A stretch of DNA of 58,739 nt from Bacteroidota bacterium (GCA_030706745.1 JAUZNX010000009.1:1-58739), one strand, 5' to 3'. Shown: positions 31,701 to 40,096, numbered from the stretch's first letter. Translations and numbers: made by a program. Notes: a model not told the origin generated them from the sequence alone.

Positions 31701-31963
31701 AGCCATTTGGTCTTGTGCTATTCGCCGATGCGGGTGTCGTCTCCAATGATGTGAATGCGAACAACCTTCATGATGAGCTGAAGAGCGATCTCGGTATTGG
31801 ACTGCGATGGGAAGGACTCTTCGGGCGAATGGAGCGCGCGCTCGATATCGATCTTGAGCGGGCTAATTTCCAGATCGACTTTCCCATCTATCTCGATAAA
31901 CCGCCGGTCGGCGAGAGCAAACTCGCATTCCGTGTTGTCGGAATGGTGCGGCAGGACTTCTAG
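28790..31963 (+). CDS. M1 family metallopeptidase fused to a C-terminal beta-barrel-like domain
   Basis: 1057 residues from the ATG at 28790, giving a clean signal peptide (MRLKLLVSIPVVFILGISS). Residues about 30-620 are an M1 (gluzincin) metallopeptidase: the exopeptidase-type motif GGMEYPG and the zinc motif HELGH (His383, Glu384, His387) with the third ligand Glu406 in YMDEGF, exactly HEXXH-x18-E. A linker (to about 670) leads to about 385 residues rich in alternating aromatic strands (PFGLVLFADAGVV, SDLGIGLRWEG, FQIDFPIYLDKPP) that ends in Phe (VVGMVRQDF), as outer-membrane beta-barrels do. I infer a surface-anchored or periplasm-facing peptidase. Nucleotide composition resembles the neighbours. 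Confidence 0.88.
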   Translation: MRLKLLVSIPVVFILGISSILHAQSAATGIPYFQQGVHYTLDATFEDDYSSPALSGQGRLLYTNNSLDTLHELYFHLYWNLFRSGSYGERAPNRDHSPDSKYGRGGIDIKALTVGDGGKDSRPVRYEIDNTIMRVFLNDPLMPGATRKIGFEWHAIFPNYGVRSTWGWHDKGARNFATAQWYPQVCVYDNHGWHPDQYIGMGEFYTDYGSFDVSLKMPERFSTVVSTGFQTNAKDILPDSVNQHLDFAHAHPDSIVHISDRSSFQNTPIKKGEPTRTWKFHADSVRDFAWCADEAYIWDAVFDGGVMHHAVYWNSSHEFWSKEAAKIVLVTEQTNSEFAGKYAYPNMFLCETYEGGMEYPGIVFVGPSENESTYHWQHNTMMHELGHEWYPMMMGSNETDYGYMDEGFNTFITTFVQEKYFGRWNNSFGPGLGFNDDERTANYRNALMHQLIGNQEPSEQKADAYLSYRDYAEATYPHTSSVFFMLRYTMGEKAFDDFMHLYYQRWRFKHPYPDDLLNAAEDIERTEGDTNRVRARGDLRWFFDEWFNKTWKLDYAVEDFHVSDTLMVVASGGDPVIPIMQTVFIAKVTIARKQRCVMPLDLVFTFDDGTTEQRWIPVDDWLRTVADERTYTYTFAKHPTRVEINPSRELKETNRLNNTSSWLPPMEVGLIPKVFGDVKPIDKYAIRSAPYVWPLSGDFSSGWLLGWTFLGSYLDRTDRIAIGPRVSLNHFDHILNGAALQYHTVLDCLSPQTDLDLLLAPADYPQKYGFQYLGFQFSYLVNRPGTTEPIDIFEGGVDVSGAHLIGQDVIALPPLNRGHVGYSVSASGPTNHVTIAAQFEDGLGDPRNTYTKIAGLLIDRQRITSDWSALARLFGGSEQPAGGSIPAQTMFQLASPSDLDHFTDLYGSNFGSGVRDKIRNATVSGPLVRGYVGRGNDIGRAAASGTFEISNYSMFPFSLLREIPIVGNIFKPFGLVLFADAGVVSNDVNANNLHDELKSDLGIGLRWEGLFGRMERALDIDLERANFQIDFPIYLDKPPVGESKLAFRVVGMVRQDF

Positions 31964-31972
31964 GGTGTTGCT

Positions 31973-31999
31973 GTAGTGGCGCTATTTCCGCGCCACTAC
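31973..31999. terminator. Bidirectional hairpin between convergent genes
   Basis: Perfect 10-base stem GTAGTGGCGC / GCGCCACTAC (31973-31982 and 31990-31999) with a 7-base loop, in the 49-base gap between the M1 gene (+) and nuoN (-). T-rich sequence follows only partly (TCTAATTTGC), so rho-independent strength is uncertain. Confidence 0.7.
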
Positions 32000-32012
32000 G
32001 GTCTAATTTGCT

Positions 32013-33539
32013 TTACCGTGCGTAAAAGCTCTGCGAGAGGTTTGTCAGGATTGAGGGGAGGAGGCCGAGGATCGAGATGCCAACCGTTGCGATGGCCAAA
32101 GCGACCCATGCGGTGATCGTGCCTACCCCGCTGACGGAAAGAGCGCCGCCGCTGCCAACTACGATTCCCTGCTCCACTTCATCGTGGGCGATGGCTTCCG
32201 CATCACGGAAGTACATTACGACCATAATCCGCAGATAGAAGAATACAGAAATGAGCGTGGCGACCATACCGAGTATCGCAAACAGTGTCAATCCGCTGCC
32301 AATCGCGGCCGTAAAGACATAGTACTTTCCGAAGAAGCCACCGAACGGCGGAATCCCAGTGAGCGATAGCATCATGATGGACATAACAAATGCGACCCAG
32401 GGACGTCGGCGGCCAAGTCCGGCATAGTCGTTTAGGTCGAGCCCCTTGCCACCTTCTCGCTCGAGCAGTCCAACAACCCCGAACGCGCCCATCTGCATAA
32501 AGGTATAGACCGTGAGATAGATTGTTACGGCGGTTGCTCCTTGTCGCGACATCGCGGCGACGCCAAGCAGCATATAACCCGCATGCGCGATGCTCGAATA
32601 AGCGAGCATACGCTTGATGTTGGTCTGTGCGAGCGCTGTGATGTTGCCATAGAACATCGATGCGAGCGCCAGGATACCAAGCACCATCTGCATTTTGTGG
32701 TACGCCGCGGGGTCGTTCGCCAACGGTCCCATCGCGATGTTGATGATGAGCACCAGCGCAGCAAATGCACCGGCTTTGCCTGCGGTCGAGAAGAAGCCCG
32801 CGACAACGGTCGGGGAGCCATCATACACATCCGGCGCCCATTGATGGAAGGGGAATGCTGCAATCTTGAAGCAGAATCCAACGAGCAACATGCCAACACC
32901 CATCCAGAACATCGGGCTGCTCAGCGCACTATTCGCTGTGGTAGGAATGGACAGCGCAGCGGTGATCGCATCCAGGTTCGTCGTGGCGAACGTGCCGTAT
33001 ATCAGAGCGATACCATAGAGGAAGAATCCGGTCGAAAACGCGCCGAGCAGAAAGTACTTGAGTGCAGCTTCGTTCGACTCTCGACGGCGGCGGAACAAAC
33101 CCGCGAGCACATAGAACGCAATGGACATTGTCTCCAGACCGAGGAACGTCACGATGAGATCGTTACCCGAGGCGAGCATAATCATGCCGCAAGCGGAGAA
33201 AAGGACCAGTGCGCTGAACTCGCCAACCAAAATCTCTTCATCCCGAAGATACCGTTCGGCCAGCAGACTCGCCATGATGACTCCGACCGAAAACAGCACT
33301 GAGTAATAATTCGCCCAGCCGTTATTAAGAATCATGCCGTTGAAAATGTGGCCAGTATTATCCATGTTGACAATACCTGCGGCACCCGCTGCCACCGCGC
33401 CCAACAGCGTGAGGAAGAGCGGAATTCTGGACGGGACTTTCTCGAATGCGTCCCACATGAGCACAACCAATCCTGTCCCCGCAAGGATCAGGAGCGGCAT
33501 GACGCCATAAAAATCTCGAGCGCTAACTTGAAATGGCAT
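32013..33539 (-). CDS. nuoN: NADH-quinone oxidoreductase subunit N
   Basis: 508 residues, 14 predicted membrane helices. It is an antiporter-like proton channel of complex I. The family pattern is clear: FLGLETMSIAFYVLAGLFRR, conserved lysines in AFPFHQWAPDVYDGSPTVVA, NIKRMLAYSSIAHAGYMLLG, and SLTGIPPFGGFFGKYYVF. It pumps protons when NADH is oxidised. It is the last gene of J-K-L-M-N, with a hairpin downstream and 6 bases after nuoM. Confidence 0.97.
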   Translation of the reverse strand: MPFQVSARDFYGVMPLLILAGTGLVVLMWDAFEKVPSRIPLFLTLLGAVAAGAAGIVNMDNTGHIFNGMILNNGWANYYSVLFSVGVIMASLLAERYLRDEEILVGEFSALVLFSACGMIMLASGNDLIVTFLGLETMSIAFYVLAGLFRRRRESNEAALKYFLLGAFSTGFFLYGIALIYGTFATTNLDAITAALSIPTTANSALSSPMFWMGVGMLLVGFCFKIAAFPFHQWAPDVYDGSPTVVAGFFSTAGKAGAFAALVLIINIAMGPLANDPAAYHKMQMVLGILALASMFYGNITALAQTNIKRMLAYSSIAHAGYMLLGVAAMSRQGATAVTIYLTVYTFMQMGAFGVVGLLEREGGKGLDLNDYAGLGRRRPWVAFVMSIMMLSLTGIPPFGGFFGKYYVFTAAIGSGLTLFAILGMVATLISVFFYLRIMVVMYFRDAEAIAHDEVEQGIVVGSGGALSVSGVGTITAWVALAIATVGISILGLLPSILTNLSQSFYAR

Positions 33540-33545
33540 AGATTG

Positions 33546-35147
33546 TTATTTCACTTTCTGCGCAATGGCCTCTGCCGGTGTTGTGTATGTCACGGTTACG
33601 ACAGACCCTTCCTTCAGCTTCAGCAAATCGTCCGACATCTTGTACATCGTCTTTTCGCTCATCTGCATGAAGTTCATTGGCTGGATGCCGATCCACAGCA
33701 TAAACGCCACCATCGGCACGACCGCGACGAGTTCGCGCCAGGAAAGATCGGGTGTTGCATGGCCATCATGGTGACTCTCAACGGCATGGGCGTGTCCATG
33801 ACCGGCCGGTGAAGCACCCTTCGGCAGACCGAAGACGAATCGCTGATACATCCAGAGCAGGTAAACGGCGGCCAGGATCACGCCTGAGGCACTCCAGACT
33901 GCGTATGACCACGTATTCAGTACCGGCGAATAATATGCGCCCATCATCGTAAGATACTCACCGATGAAGCCGTTGAGTCCCGGCAAGCCGACACTCGACA
34001 TCACGGCAATGCCAAAGAACGTCGCAAACAGTGGGATGGTCTTCGCAAGTCCGCCATATTCTGAAATCTCACGTGTATGCCGACGATCGTAAATCATGCC
34101 AAACATCAGGAAGAGCATACCAGTCGAAAGGCCGTGATTGATCATCTGCACGAGTGCACCTTGCAAGCCCTCGCGCGTCATCGAAAAGATGCCTAGCACG
34201 ATAAAGCCCATGTGGGCGACCGATGAATATGCGATAAGTCGCTTCACGTCTGTCTGCACCATCGAGACGAGGGCACCATAGATAATGCCGATCACGCCAA
34301 GCACGCAAAACAGGGTGGAATAATCGAAGCTCGCTTGCGGAAAAAGGCCCAGGCAGAAGCGGATGAGTCCATAGGTGCCCATTTTAAGCAGGACTCCTGC
34401 CAGGATGACCGAGCCAGCAGTCGGCGCTTCGGTATGCGCATCCGGCAACCACGTATGGAGCGGGAAGATCGGTACCTTGATTGCGAAACTCAGGGCAAAT
34501 GCAAGGAAAAGATAATGCTGTACGTCGATCGGCAATTGACGGGAGACGGCGTAAAGCTTCGTAAGATCGGTCGTGAAGTGCCCAGTCACGCGGCCAGCTT
34601 CGATACCAAGCCAGATAATTGCGACGAGCATGATGAGCGAGCCCGCCATCGTATAAATAAAGAACTTGACTGCCGCATAGATTCTTCGCTTCCCGCCCCA
34701 GACACCGATAATGAAGTACATTGGGATCAGGATCACTTCCCAGAACACATAGAAGAGGAAGAGATCGAGCGAGCAAAATACGCCGATCATACCGACTTCC
34801 AGCACCATCATAAGTGCCATAAAAGCAGGCACATTCTTCGTCACGGAATTCCATGTACCGATCAGCGTGATGATCGTGAGGAACGTCGTTAGCAGGATGA
34901 GAAACATCGACATGCCGTCGATGCCGACGAAATACGTGAACGCAAGACCTGGCGTGAAGACCCACGGCAACTGCTCTGTCAGTTGATACCCGGCAACGGC
35001 AGGATTGAAATTCGAATAGACAAAAAGCGAAATCCCGAATGCGATCACGCTCGTAATGAGCGCGACCCACTTCGCAGTTTCCGCCTTCCGCGCCGCCAGC
35101 GCAGCCAAAGCGCCGATGAGCGGGAAAAATATTAAGAGTGATAGCAT
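33546..35147 (-). CDS. nuoM: NADH-quinone oxidoreductase subunit M
   Basis: 533 residues, 14 membrane helices. Characteristic motifs are FFPLIGALAALAARK, FYVFWEVILIPMYFIIGVWG, FPLHTWLPDAHTEAPTAGSV, KRLIAYSSVAHMGFIVLGIF and SSVGLPGLNGFIGEYLTMMG. Conserved lysines and glutamates in these helices carry protons through complex I. It lies 3 bases after nuoL and ends 6 bases before nuoN, in the usual order. The C-terminal tail has a His-rich segment (GHGHAHAVESHHDGH) which is not part of the family core. Confidence 0.97.
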   Translation of the reverse strand: MLSLLIFFPLIGALAALAARKAETAKWVALITSVIAFGISLFVYSNFNPAVAGYQLTEQLPWVFTPGLAFTYFVGIDGMSMFLILLTTFLTIITLIGTWNSVTKNVPAFMALMMVLEVGMIGVFCSLDLFLFYVFWEVILIPMYFIIGVWGGKRRIYAAVKFFIYTMAGSLIMLVAIIWLGIEAGRVTGHFTTDLTKLYAVSRQLPIDVQHYLFLAFALSFAIKVPIFPLHTWLPDAHTEAPTAGSVILAGVLLKMGTYGLIRFCLGLFPQASFDYSTLFCVLGVIGIIYGALVSMVQTDVKRLIAYSSVAHMGFIVLGIFSMTREGLQGALVQMINHGLSTGMLFLMFGMIYDRRHTREISEYGGLAKTIPLFATFFGIAVMSSVGLPGLNGFIGEYLTMMGAYYSPVLNTWSYAVWSASGVILAAVYLLWMYQRFVFGLPKGASPAGHGHAHAVESHHDGHATPDLSWRELVAVVPMVAFMLWIGIQPMNFMQMSEKTMYKMSDDLLKLKEGSVVTVTYTTPAEAIAQKVK

Positions 35148-35150
35148 AGA

Positions 35151-37106
35151 TTAAAACATCACCAAATATCCTACGAGCACAAACAGTCCGACTACGATCA
35201 GCACTGCGTAGTTCTGCACAATGCCGGTCTGGATGCGCCGGATCATGCCAGAGCCAATCTCTGTGATATGCGCGAGGCCATTGATGATACCATCGATGAC
35301 ACGCACGTCCACGATCTTATAGAGGAAGCCGTTGCTGACGTTGTAGATAGGCTGGATGACGGTCTTGTCGTACAGCTCATCGACATAAAACTTATTGTGC
35401 ATTAACTGGTATGCGGCACCAAGTTGAGCCTCATCCTTAGCGAGCGTCAGGCGGCGCTTGTAGAACCGAGCGGCAAGCAGGATACCGGCAACGGCAATTC
35501 CAACCGAGACCGCCATTAAGGCCCACTCGAGTCCGGCGCCTTCGGCGGCTCCCGCTACCTTCGAAATTTCCTCTCCTCGTGAAACGACCGGCTCGAGCCA
35601 TTTCTCGAACCAATTCCCCGCTCCAAAAACAGAAGGCATCCCAAGGAATCCGGCACCGATCGAGAGTGCGGCAAGAACGACGAGTGGCAGCCACATGCGC
35701 CAATCGACTTCATGCGGTTCATGGTGATCGGTGTCGAATCTCTCCGTACCATAGAAAGTCAGATAGATCACCCGAAACATGTAGAATGCCGTCATGAGGG
35801 CAGCAAGCGCACCGATGAGCCACAGAACAACAGAACCACGGCTGAAGGCCTGCCAGAGAATTTCATCCTTCGAGAAAAATCCTGCGAACGGCGGAATTCC
35901 AGCAATGGCAAGGGTGGCAATCAGGAATGTCCAGAACGTGATCGGCAAATATTTTCCGAGTCCGCCCATCTTTTGCATGTCCTGCTCGTGGTGCATCGCA
36001 TGGATGACTGCGCCAGAACCAAGAAAGAGACAGGCTTTGAAGAAGGCGTGGGTCACGACGTGAAAGACGCCTGCGGTGAAGGCTCCGACGCCCAACGCCA
36101 GGAACATATATCCGAGCTGGGAAACGGTCGAATAGGCCAGCACCTTCTTAATATCGTTCTGGAAGATACCGATCATCGCGGCGAAAATTGCAGTGGCGGC
36201 GCCAATCCCAGCAACGACGCTGAGTGTCGTCGGTGAGAGCGCGAAAAGAATGTTCGAGCGTGCGACCAGGAAGATACCGCTCGTGACCATCGTGGCGGCA
36301 TGGATGAGCGCACTGACGGGCGTCGGACCAGCCATCGCATCCGGAAGCCAGACATACAATGGAATTTGAGCACTCTTACCCGTGCAGCCCAGGAAGAGCA
36401 TCAGCGTGATGATCGTCGCAATCGGTGCACCAACGGCAAGCGTGGTCGCCATCCCGATATGATGGACTCCATCGACGACGTTGCCGCCCGAACCGAGAAT
36501 GTCTAGGTAATTCAGTGATTTGAACTGCCAGAGCATTGCGCCCATTGCCACGAGGAATCCGAAATCACCGATGCGGTTGACGATAAATGCTTTTTTCGCC
36601 GCATCGTTATTTTTCTTCTCGTCGTACCAGAACCCGATCAGCAGATAGCTGCACAGTCCGACGCCTTCCCAACCCACGAATGTCAGAAGGTAGTTATCGG
36701 CCATGACGAGTTGCAGCATCATGACAATAAAGAGATTGAGATACACGAAGAAGCGCCAGTAGCCTCGGTCGCCCTTCATGTAGCTGATGCTATACAGATG
36801 GATGAGCGAGCCGACGCCAGTGATGACCAGCATAAAGATAATCGAAAGCTGATCGATCAAATAGGAGATATCGACATTGACGCGACCGACGTGGATCCAG
36901 TCGAGCCAATGGAAGTGAATGGTGCGCTGCTCGGGGGGCCAGCCGAGCATATTCGAAAAAAGGCCGAGCGTCACGAAAAAGCTGATGGCAACCGCGCCTG
37001 TCGCGATCCAGCCAGCCATTTCGCCCCGCATCCGCGAACCGAAGAAGAGATTGATGAGGAGCGCCGCAATGGGCGCCAGTACGATGATCGGAATAAAATC
37101 GCTCAC
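35151..37106 (-). CDS. nuoL: NADH-quinone oxidoreductase subunit L
   Basis: 651 residues. The N-terminal antiporter-like core is recognised by IDQLSIIFMLVITGVGSLIH, FVGWEGVGLCSYLLIGFWY, AQIPLYVWLPDAMAGPTPVS, KKVLAYSTVSQLGYMFLALG and AGIPPFAGFFSKDEILW. The C-terminal region carries a lateral helix and a last membrane helix (LIVVGLFVLVGYLVMF). It is the distal proton channel of complex I. GTG start at 37106. It is preceded by nuoK (18-base gap). Confidence 0.98.
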   Translation of the reverse strand: MSDFIPIIVLAPIAALLINLFFGSRMRGEMAGWIATGAVAISFFVTLGLFSNMLGWPPEQRTIHFHWLDWIHVGRVNVDISYLIDQLSIIFMLVITGVGSLIHLYSISYMKGDRGYWRFFVYLNLFIVMMLQLVMADNYLLTFVGWEGVGLCSYLLIGFWYDEKKNNDAAKKAFIVNRIGDFGFLVAMGAMLWQFKSLNYLDILGSGGNVVDGVHHIGMATTLAVGAPIATIITLMLFLGCTGKSAQIPLYVWLPDAMAGPTPVSALIHAATMVTSGIFLVARSNILFALSPTTLSVVAGIGAATAIFAAMIGIFQNDIKKVLAYSTVSQLGYMFLALGVGAFTAGVFHVVTHAFFKACLFLGSGAVIHAMHHEQDMQKMGGLGKYLPITFWTFLIATLAIAGIPPFAGFFSKDEILWQAFSRGSVVLWLIGALAALMTAFYMFRVIYLTFYGTERFDTDHHEPHEVDWRMWLPLVVLAALSIGAGFLGMPSVFGAGNWFEKWLEPVVSRGEEISKVAGAAEGAGLEWALMAVSVGIAVAGILLAARFYKRRLTLAKDEAQLGAAYQLMHNKFYVDELYDKTVIQPIYNVSNGFLYKIVDVRVIDGIINGLAHITEIGSGMIRRIQTGIVQNYAVLIVVGLFVLVGYLVMF

Positions 37107-37124
37107 GCGCTTATTATATCGTGC

Positions 37125-37427
37125 TTACCACTTGAGAATATTCACCTTCGCCACGTCGACTGTCTGCTTGTTACGGAACAATGCGATTACGATCGCGAGT
37201 CCGACAGCGGCTTCGGCCGCGGCAACGGTCATGACAAAGAAGACGAGGATCTGGCCGGTCTGATCGCCAAAAAATTGTGAGAACGCGATGAGCGTCAGGT
37301 TCACGGCGTTCAGCATTAGCTCGACGCACATGAAAATGATGATCGCATTGCGGCGGAAGAGAACCCCGGCCGTCCCGATTACAAACAGGATTGCCGATAC
37401 CGCAAGATAGTGACTGAGTGGTGCCAT
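37125..37427 (-). CDS. nuoK: NADH-quinone oxidoreductase subunit K
   Basis: 100 residues, three membrane helices. It has the conserved membrane glutamates of the E-channel in [16 protein letters not shown] and [19 protein letters not shown], and the first helix [19 protein letters not shown]. It links the quinone site to the antiporter subunits in complex I. The gap to nuoJ on its upstream side is 102 bases and contains two simple-repeat stretches, unlike the 3-18 base gaps elsewhere in the set. Confidence 0.97.
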   Translation of the reverse strand: MAPLSHYLAVSAILFVIGTAGVLFRRNAIIIFMCVELMLNAVNLTLIAFSQFFGDQTGQILVFFVMTVAAAEAAVGLAIVIALFRNKQTVDVAKVNILKW

Positions 37428-37438
37428 GCTCCCTAAAA

Positions 37439-37466
37439 GGATGAAGGATGAAGGATGAGGAATGAA
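37439..37466. repeat. Tandem 7-base repeat (GGATGAA)x4
   Basis: Four adjacent units GGATGAA, GGATGAA, GGATGAG, GAATGAA, followed by GGGG, in the nuoJ-nuoK gap. The unit type resembles the ATGACAA repeat at 2830-2850. Confidence 0.7.
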
Positions 37467-37493
37467 GGGGAAGTCTCCATGACTGATCCTGTT

Positions 37494-37526
37494 AGTCGTA
37501 TTGGTCCTGGAAGTCGCATTGGTCCC
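37494..37526. repeat. Imperfect direct repeat, period 18
   Basis: AGTCGTATTGGTCCTGG (37494-37510) and AGTCGCATTGGTCCC (37512-37526) are near copies with a period of 18, next to the 7-base tandem repeat in the same gap. Confidence 0.55.
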
Positions 37527-37529
37527 ATG

Positions 37530-38039
37530 TTACGTAAGCCTCTTCTTGGCTAAGATAATCGCTCCGACTGCCGCCGAAATGAGAATCAGCGATGCCATTT
37601 CGAATGGGAATGAATATCCGGTATAGAGCGTCCTGCCTATAGCCTCGGTCGTCCCGAGCATCGCGGCATTTGGACTGATGGTTTTCGGCAGACGGTCCCC
37701 AGTAAGGAAGATCATTCCTAGTATCTGCGCCAGCACCCCAAGCGCCGCCAGGATGCTCACCATCCCTTTCCAATTTCGCCCGAGCTGAATTTCCTCACTC
37801 TCCAAATTCAGTAACATGATCACGAACAATACCAGCACCATGATTGCGCCAGCATACACCGCAACTTGTACGACAGCAAGGAATTGTGCGCTGAGTGTCA
37901 GGTAGATCGCTGCCAGAAAGCAGAACGTCAGAACGAGCATAAGTGCACTCACGACGGCGGATTTCCGCGTGATCGTGAGCAGCGCACAGATGATCGCGCC
38001 AGCACTCAGTACGTAAAATGCAACTGCAGAAAGCATCAT
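37530..38039 (-). CDS. nuoJ: NADH-quinone oxidoreductase subunit J
   Basis: 169 residues, five membrane helices. The family motif is in the third helix and loop (FLAVVQVAVYAGAIMVLVLF), where the pi-bulge of NuoJ lies, followed by FVIMLLNLESEE. The start is ATG 38039 or the adjacent ATG 38036. It is the first of the J-K-L-M-N set. A TAAATTTG element lies 53 bases upstream. The genes nuoA to nuoI that usually precede it are not in the window; an unrelated outer-membrane gene is next on the same strand. Confidence 0.95.
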   Translation of the reverse strand: MMLSAVAFYVLSAGAIICALLTITRKSAVVSALMLVLTFCFLAAIYLTLSAQFLAVVQVAVYAGAIMVLVLFVIMLLNLESEEIQLGRNWKGMVSILAALGVLAQILGMIFLTGDRLPKTISPNAAMLGTTEAIGRTLYTGYSFPFEMASLILISAAVGAIILAKKRLT

Positions 38040-38092
38040 TCAAATTTGCGGTTTGGGCGGATGAATCACCAAGACTGTTCATCCGCGCCATG

Positions 38093-38100
38093 CAAATTTA
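38093..38100 (-). promoter_or_regulatory. Bacteroidetes-type -7 element TAAATTTG (minus)
   Basis: The plus strand reads CAAATTTA, so the minus strand reads TAAATTTG, an exact TAnnTTTG 53 bases before the nuoJ ATG. It is the best placed candidate promoter for nuoJKLMN. Confidence 0.4.
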
Positions 38101-38132
38101 CGAAGATAATCGCCCGGCGGCTCGATTCTGCA

Positions 38133-38669
38133 TTATCTGAAGTAATAATGGACATTCGCGGAGGGATACGGGATGAGGTCGCCAGACGGCTGGAAGGAGG
38201 TTAACGCTATCTCAGCGGCGACGCAAATATCGAGTCCTGTCAAATAAACTTCAACACCGAAGCCACCTCCGAAGCGGTCCGGATCAGAGTAGGTATTCGT
38301 TGTTGGTGGTGGACCATTGCGGAATTCATCATAAAAATGGCTGACCCCGCCGAGCGCGTAAAACCGCAGCCGTTCCTTTACAACGACATCATATTGTAGC
38401 TCAAAGCCGAAATTGTACATCACTTCGTCCGACGTCTTGAACCCATATCCCGTGACCATACCGCTGATCCGATCCGGGAGGTGAAGACGAAGCGAAACAC
38501 CTATTCCACTCGTGGCACTAAAATTCGCACCGAGACCAAAGACGGTACCCGAGATTTGGGCACGGCCGGTATCACCACTCGCGCCAGTTTGCGAGTGTAC
38601 CATTCCGGCGAATGACACCATGATGAACAGAGCACCAGCGAACGAGCGGATCAAGAAATTGCGAATCAT
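38133..38669 (-). CDS. Predicted outer-membrane beta-barrel protein
   Basis: 178 residues from the ATG at 38669, which gives a signal peptide (FLIRSFAGALFIMVSFAGMVHSQ); an in-frame ATG at 38816 would overlap asnS by over 70 bases. The mature part has alternating beta strands with aromatic residues (ISGTVFGLGANFSATSGIGV, FGFELQYDVVVKERLRFYAL, GFGVEVYLTG) and ends ANVHYYFR, close to the aromatic-rich ends of small OmpA-like or 8-strand porins. No named family is recognised. It lies between asnS and nuoJ on the same strand. Confidence 0.6.
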   Translation of the reverse strand: MIRNFLIRSFAGALFIMVSFAGMVHSQTGASGDTGRAQISGTVFGLGANFSATSGIGVSLRLHLPDRISGMVTGYGFKTSDEVMYNFGFELQYDVVVKERLRFYALGGVSHFYDEFRNGPPPTTNTYSDPDRFGGGFGVEVYLTGLDICVAAEIALTSFQPSGDLIPYPSANVHYYFR

Positions 38670-38743
38670 ATTCCTAACTGTGTGAGTAGTCACCTTCTTG
38701 TAATAACAGTCGAGGAACCTGAAAGTTACAATTGTTAGGCGAG

Positions 38744-40096
38744 TTATGGCCAGATACGGGTCAGTGTCCGCGGGAATGGAATCGCCTCTCGAATATGATC
38801 GAGATCGCAAATCCACATGACTAAGCGTTCAAGTCCAAGGCCGAAACCGGCATGCGGAACCGAGCCATAGCGTCTCAAATCGAGATACCACTCGAAGGCG
38901 GCTTGCGGGAGCTTGTGTTCTTCAATCCGCTCGAGAAGCAGATTGACATCGTCCTCGCGCTGGGAGCCGCCAATGATCTCGCCGAACTCCGGAAAAAGCA
39001 CGTCCATCGCGAGCGCCTTATCCGGTTCGTTCGGGTCGCGCTTCATGTAAAATGCTTTGACGGCGGCAGGATAGTGGTGGACGATCACCGGCGCATCGTA
39101 GAGTGAGGTCAGTGCCACTTCATCGTAAGCACCGAAATCATCACCATATTCAAATCGCTTGAAGGTCGGCGGCAGTGGGTCCCCTGAAGCGAGCTTTTCG
39201 TCCCAATACTTGTCGAGTATCTTCGCGGCCTCGTCGTAGTGCATGCGCTCGAAGGGCTTCATCACTCGCTGGCAGCGCTCGACAAGCCGTCCAGTGCCGT
39301 CATCGAGAATCGCAAGCTCGCTCTGACGTTCTTCCAACACCCGGCCAACGATGGAGTGTACGAATTCCTCGGCGAGCAGCATGTCACCCTCCAGGTCCAT
39401 GAAGGCGACTTCGGGCTCGACCATCCAGAATTCGTTCAGATGACGTTTGGTCTTGGATCGCTCGGCGCGGAATGTCGGACCGAATACATAGACTTTGCCG
39501 AATGCCATCGCACCAGCCTCGCCATATAGCTGGCCCGACTGCGATAGGTACGCCATGCCTTCCTCGAAATACTTTGTCTCGAAGAGCGTGCTGGTGCCCT
39601 CGGCGGCGTTTGGTGTTAGGATCGGCGAGTCAAAGCATACAAAATCACGCTGTCCGAAGAAATCGCGGATCGAGCGAATGAGCGTGTCTCGAACTTTCAT
39701 CGTCGCCCAGGGGCGCGAAGAGCGAAGCCAAAGATGCCGGTGCTCCATCAGGTATTCGACGCCGTGCTCTTTCGGCGTGATGGGGTACTCCCCCGCAGGC
39801 GAGAGTTGCTCGACCTTCGAGACAAACAGTTCGACATCTCCGGGGGCCTTGCCCTTAGCCTCCTGAACCTTGCCGGTGACAGCAAATGCGGACTCCTGCA
39901 CAAGTGCGTCACAGGCCGCGTAGGTTGCAGCATCGACTGCATTCTTCATCACAACGCACTGGCAGAGGCCCGTGCCATCGCGCAGGATGAGAAATTGGAT
40001 TTTGCCACTCGACCGCTTCCCGTAAAGCCACCCACGTAAGGTGACTTCCTGGCCGACGAGTTTACTTAAATCTTGAACGTATTCGCGCTGCATCAT
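38744..40096 (-). CDS. asnS: Asparaginyl-tRNA synthetase
   Basis: 450 residues from ATG 40096 (or the adjacent ATG at 40093). The longer frame to 40216 adds residues that do not belong to the family. The N-terminal OB-fold anticodon-binding domain (VTLRGWLYGKRSSGKIQFLI) precedes a class II core with motif 2 TFRAERSKTKRHLNEFWMVE and motif 3 GFGLGLERLVMWICDLDHIR, and the end PFPRTLTRIWP is usual. GGSQREDD is the AsnRS-type loop before motif 3 and separates it from AspRS. It charges tRNA-Asn directly. It is divergent from the PH-like gene. Confidence 0.97.
   Translation of the reverse strand: MMQREYVQDLSKLVGQEVTLRGWLYGKRSSGKIQFLILRDGTGLCQCVVMKNAVDAATYAACDALVQESAFAVTGKVQEAKGKAPGDVELFVSKVEQLSPAGEYPITPKEHGVEYLMEHRHLWLRSSRPWATMKVRDTLIRSIRDFFGQRDFVCFDSPILTPNAAEGTSTLFETKYFEEGMAYLSQSGQLYGEAGAMAFGKVYVFGPTFRAERSKTKRHLNEFWMVEPEVAFMDLEGDMLLAEEFVHSIVGRVLEERQSELAILDDGTGRLVERCQRVMKPFERMHYDEAAKILDKYWDEKLASGDPLPPTFKRFEYGDDFGAYDEVALTSLYDAPVIVHHYPAAVKAFYMKRDPNEPDKALAMDVLFPEFGEIIGGSQREDDVNLLLERIEEHKLPQAAFEWYLDLRRYGSVPHAGFGLGLERLVMWICDLDHIREAIPFPRTLTRIWP

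Noticed and set aside
32541-33302. Open frame of 253 codons on the plus strand
   Set aside because: Antisense to nuoN; Arg/His/Glu-rich reading with no motif, while nuoN is certain.
37439-37526. Possible CRISPR-like repeat array
   Set aside because: The repeats are only 7 and 18 bases with no spacers of regular size and no cas genes.
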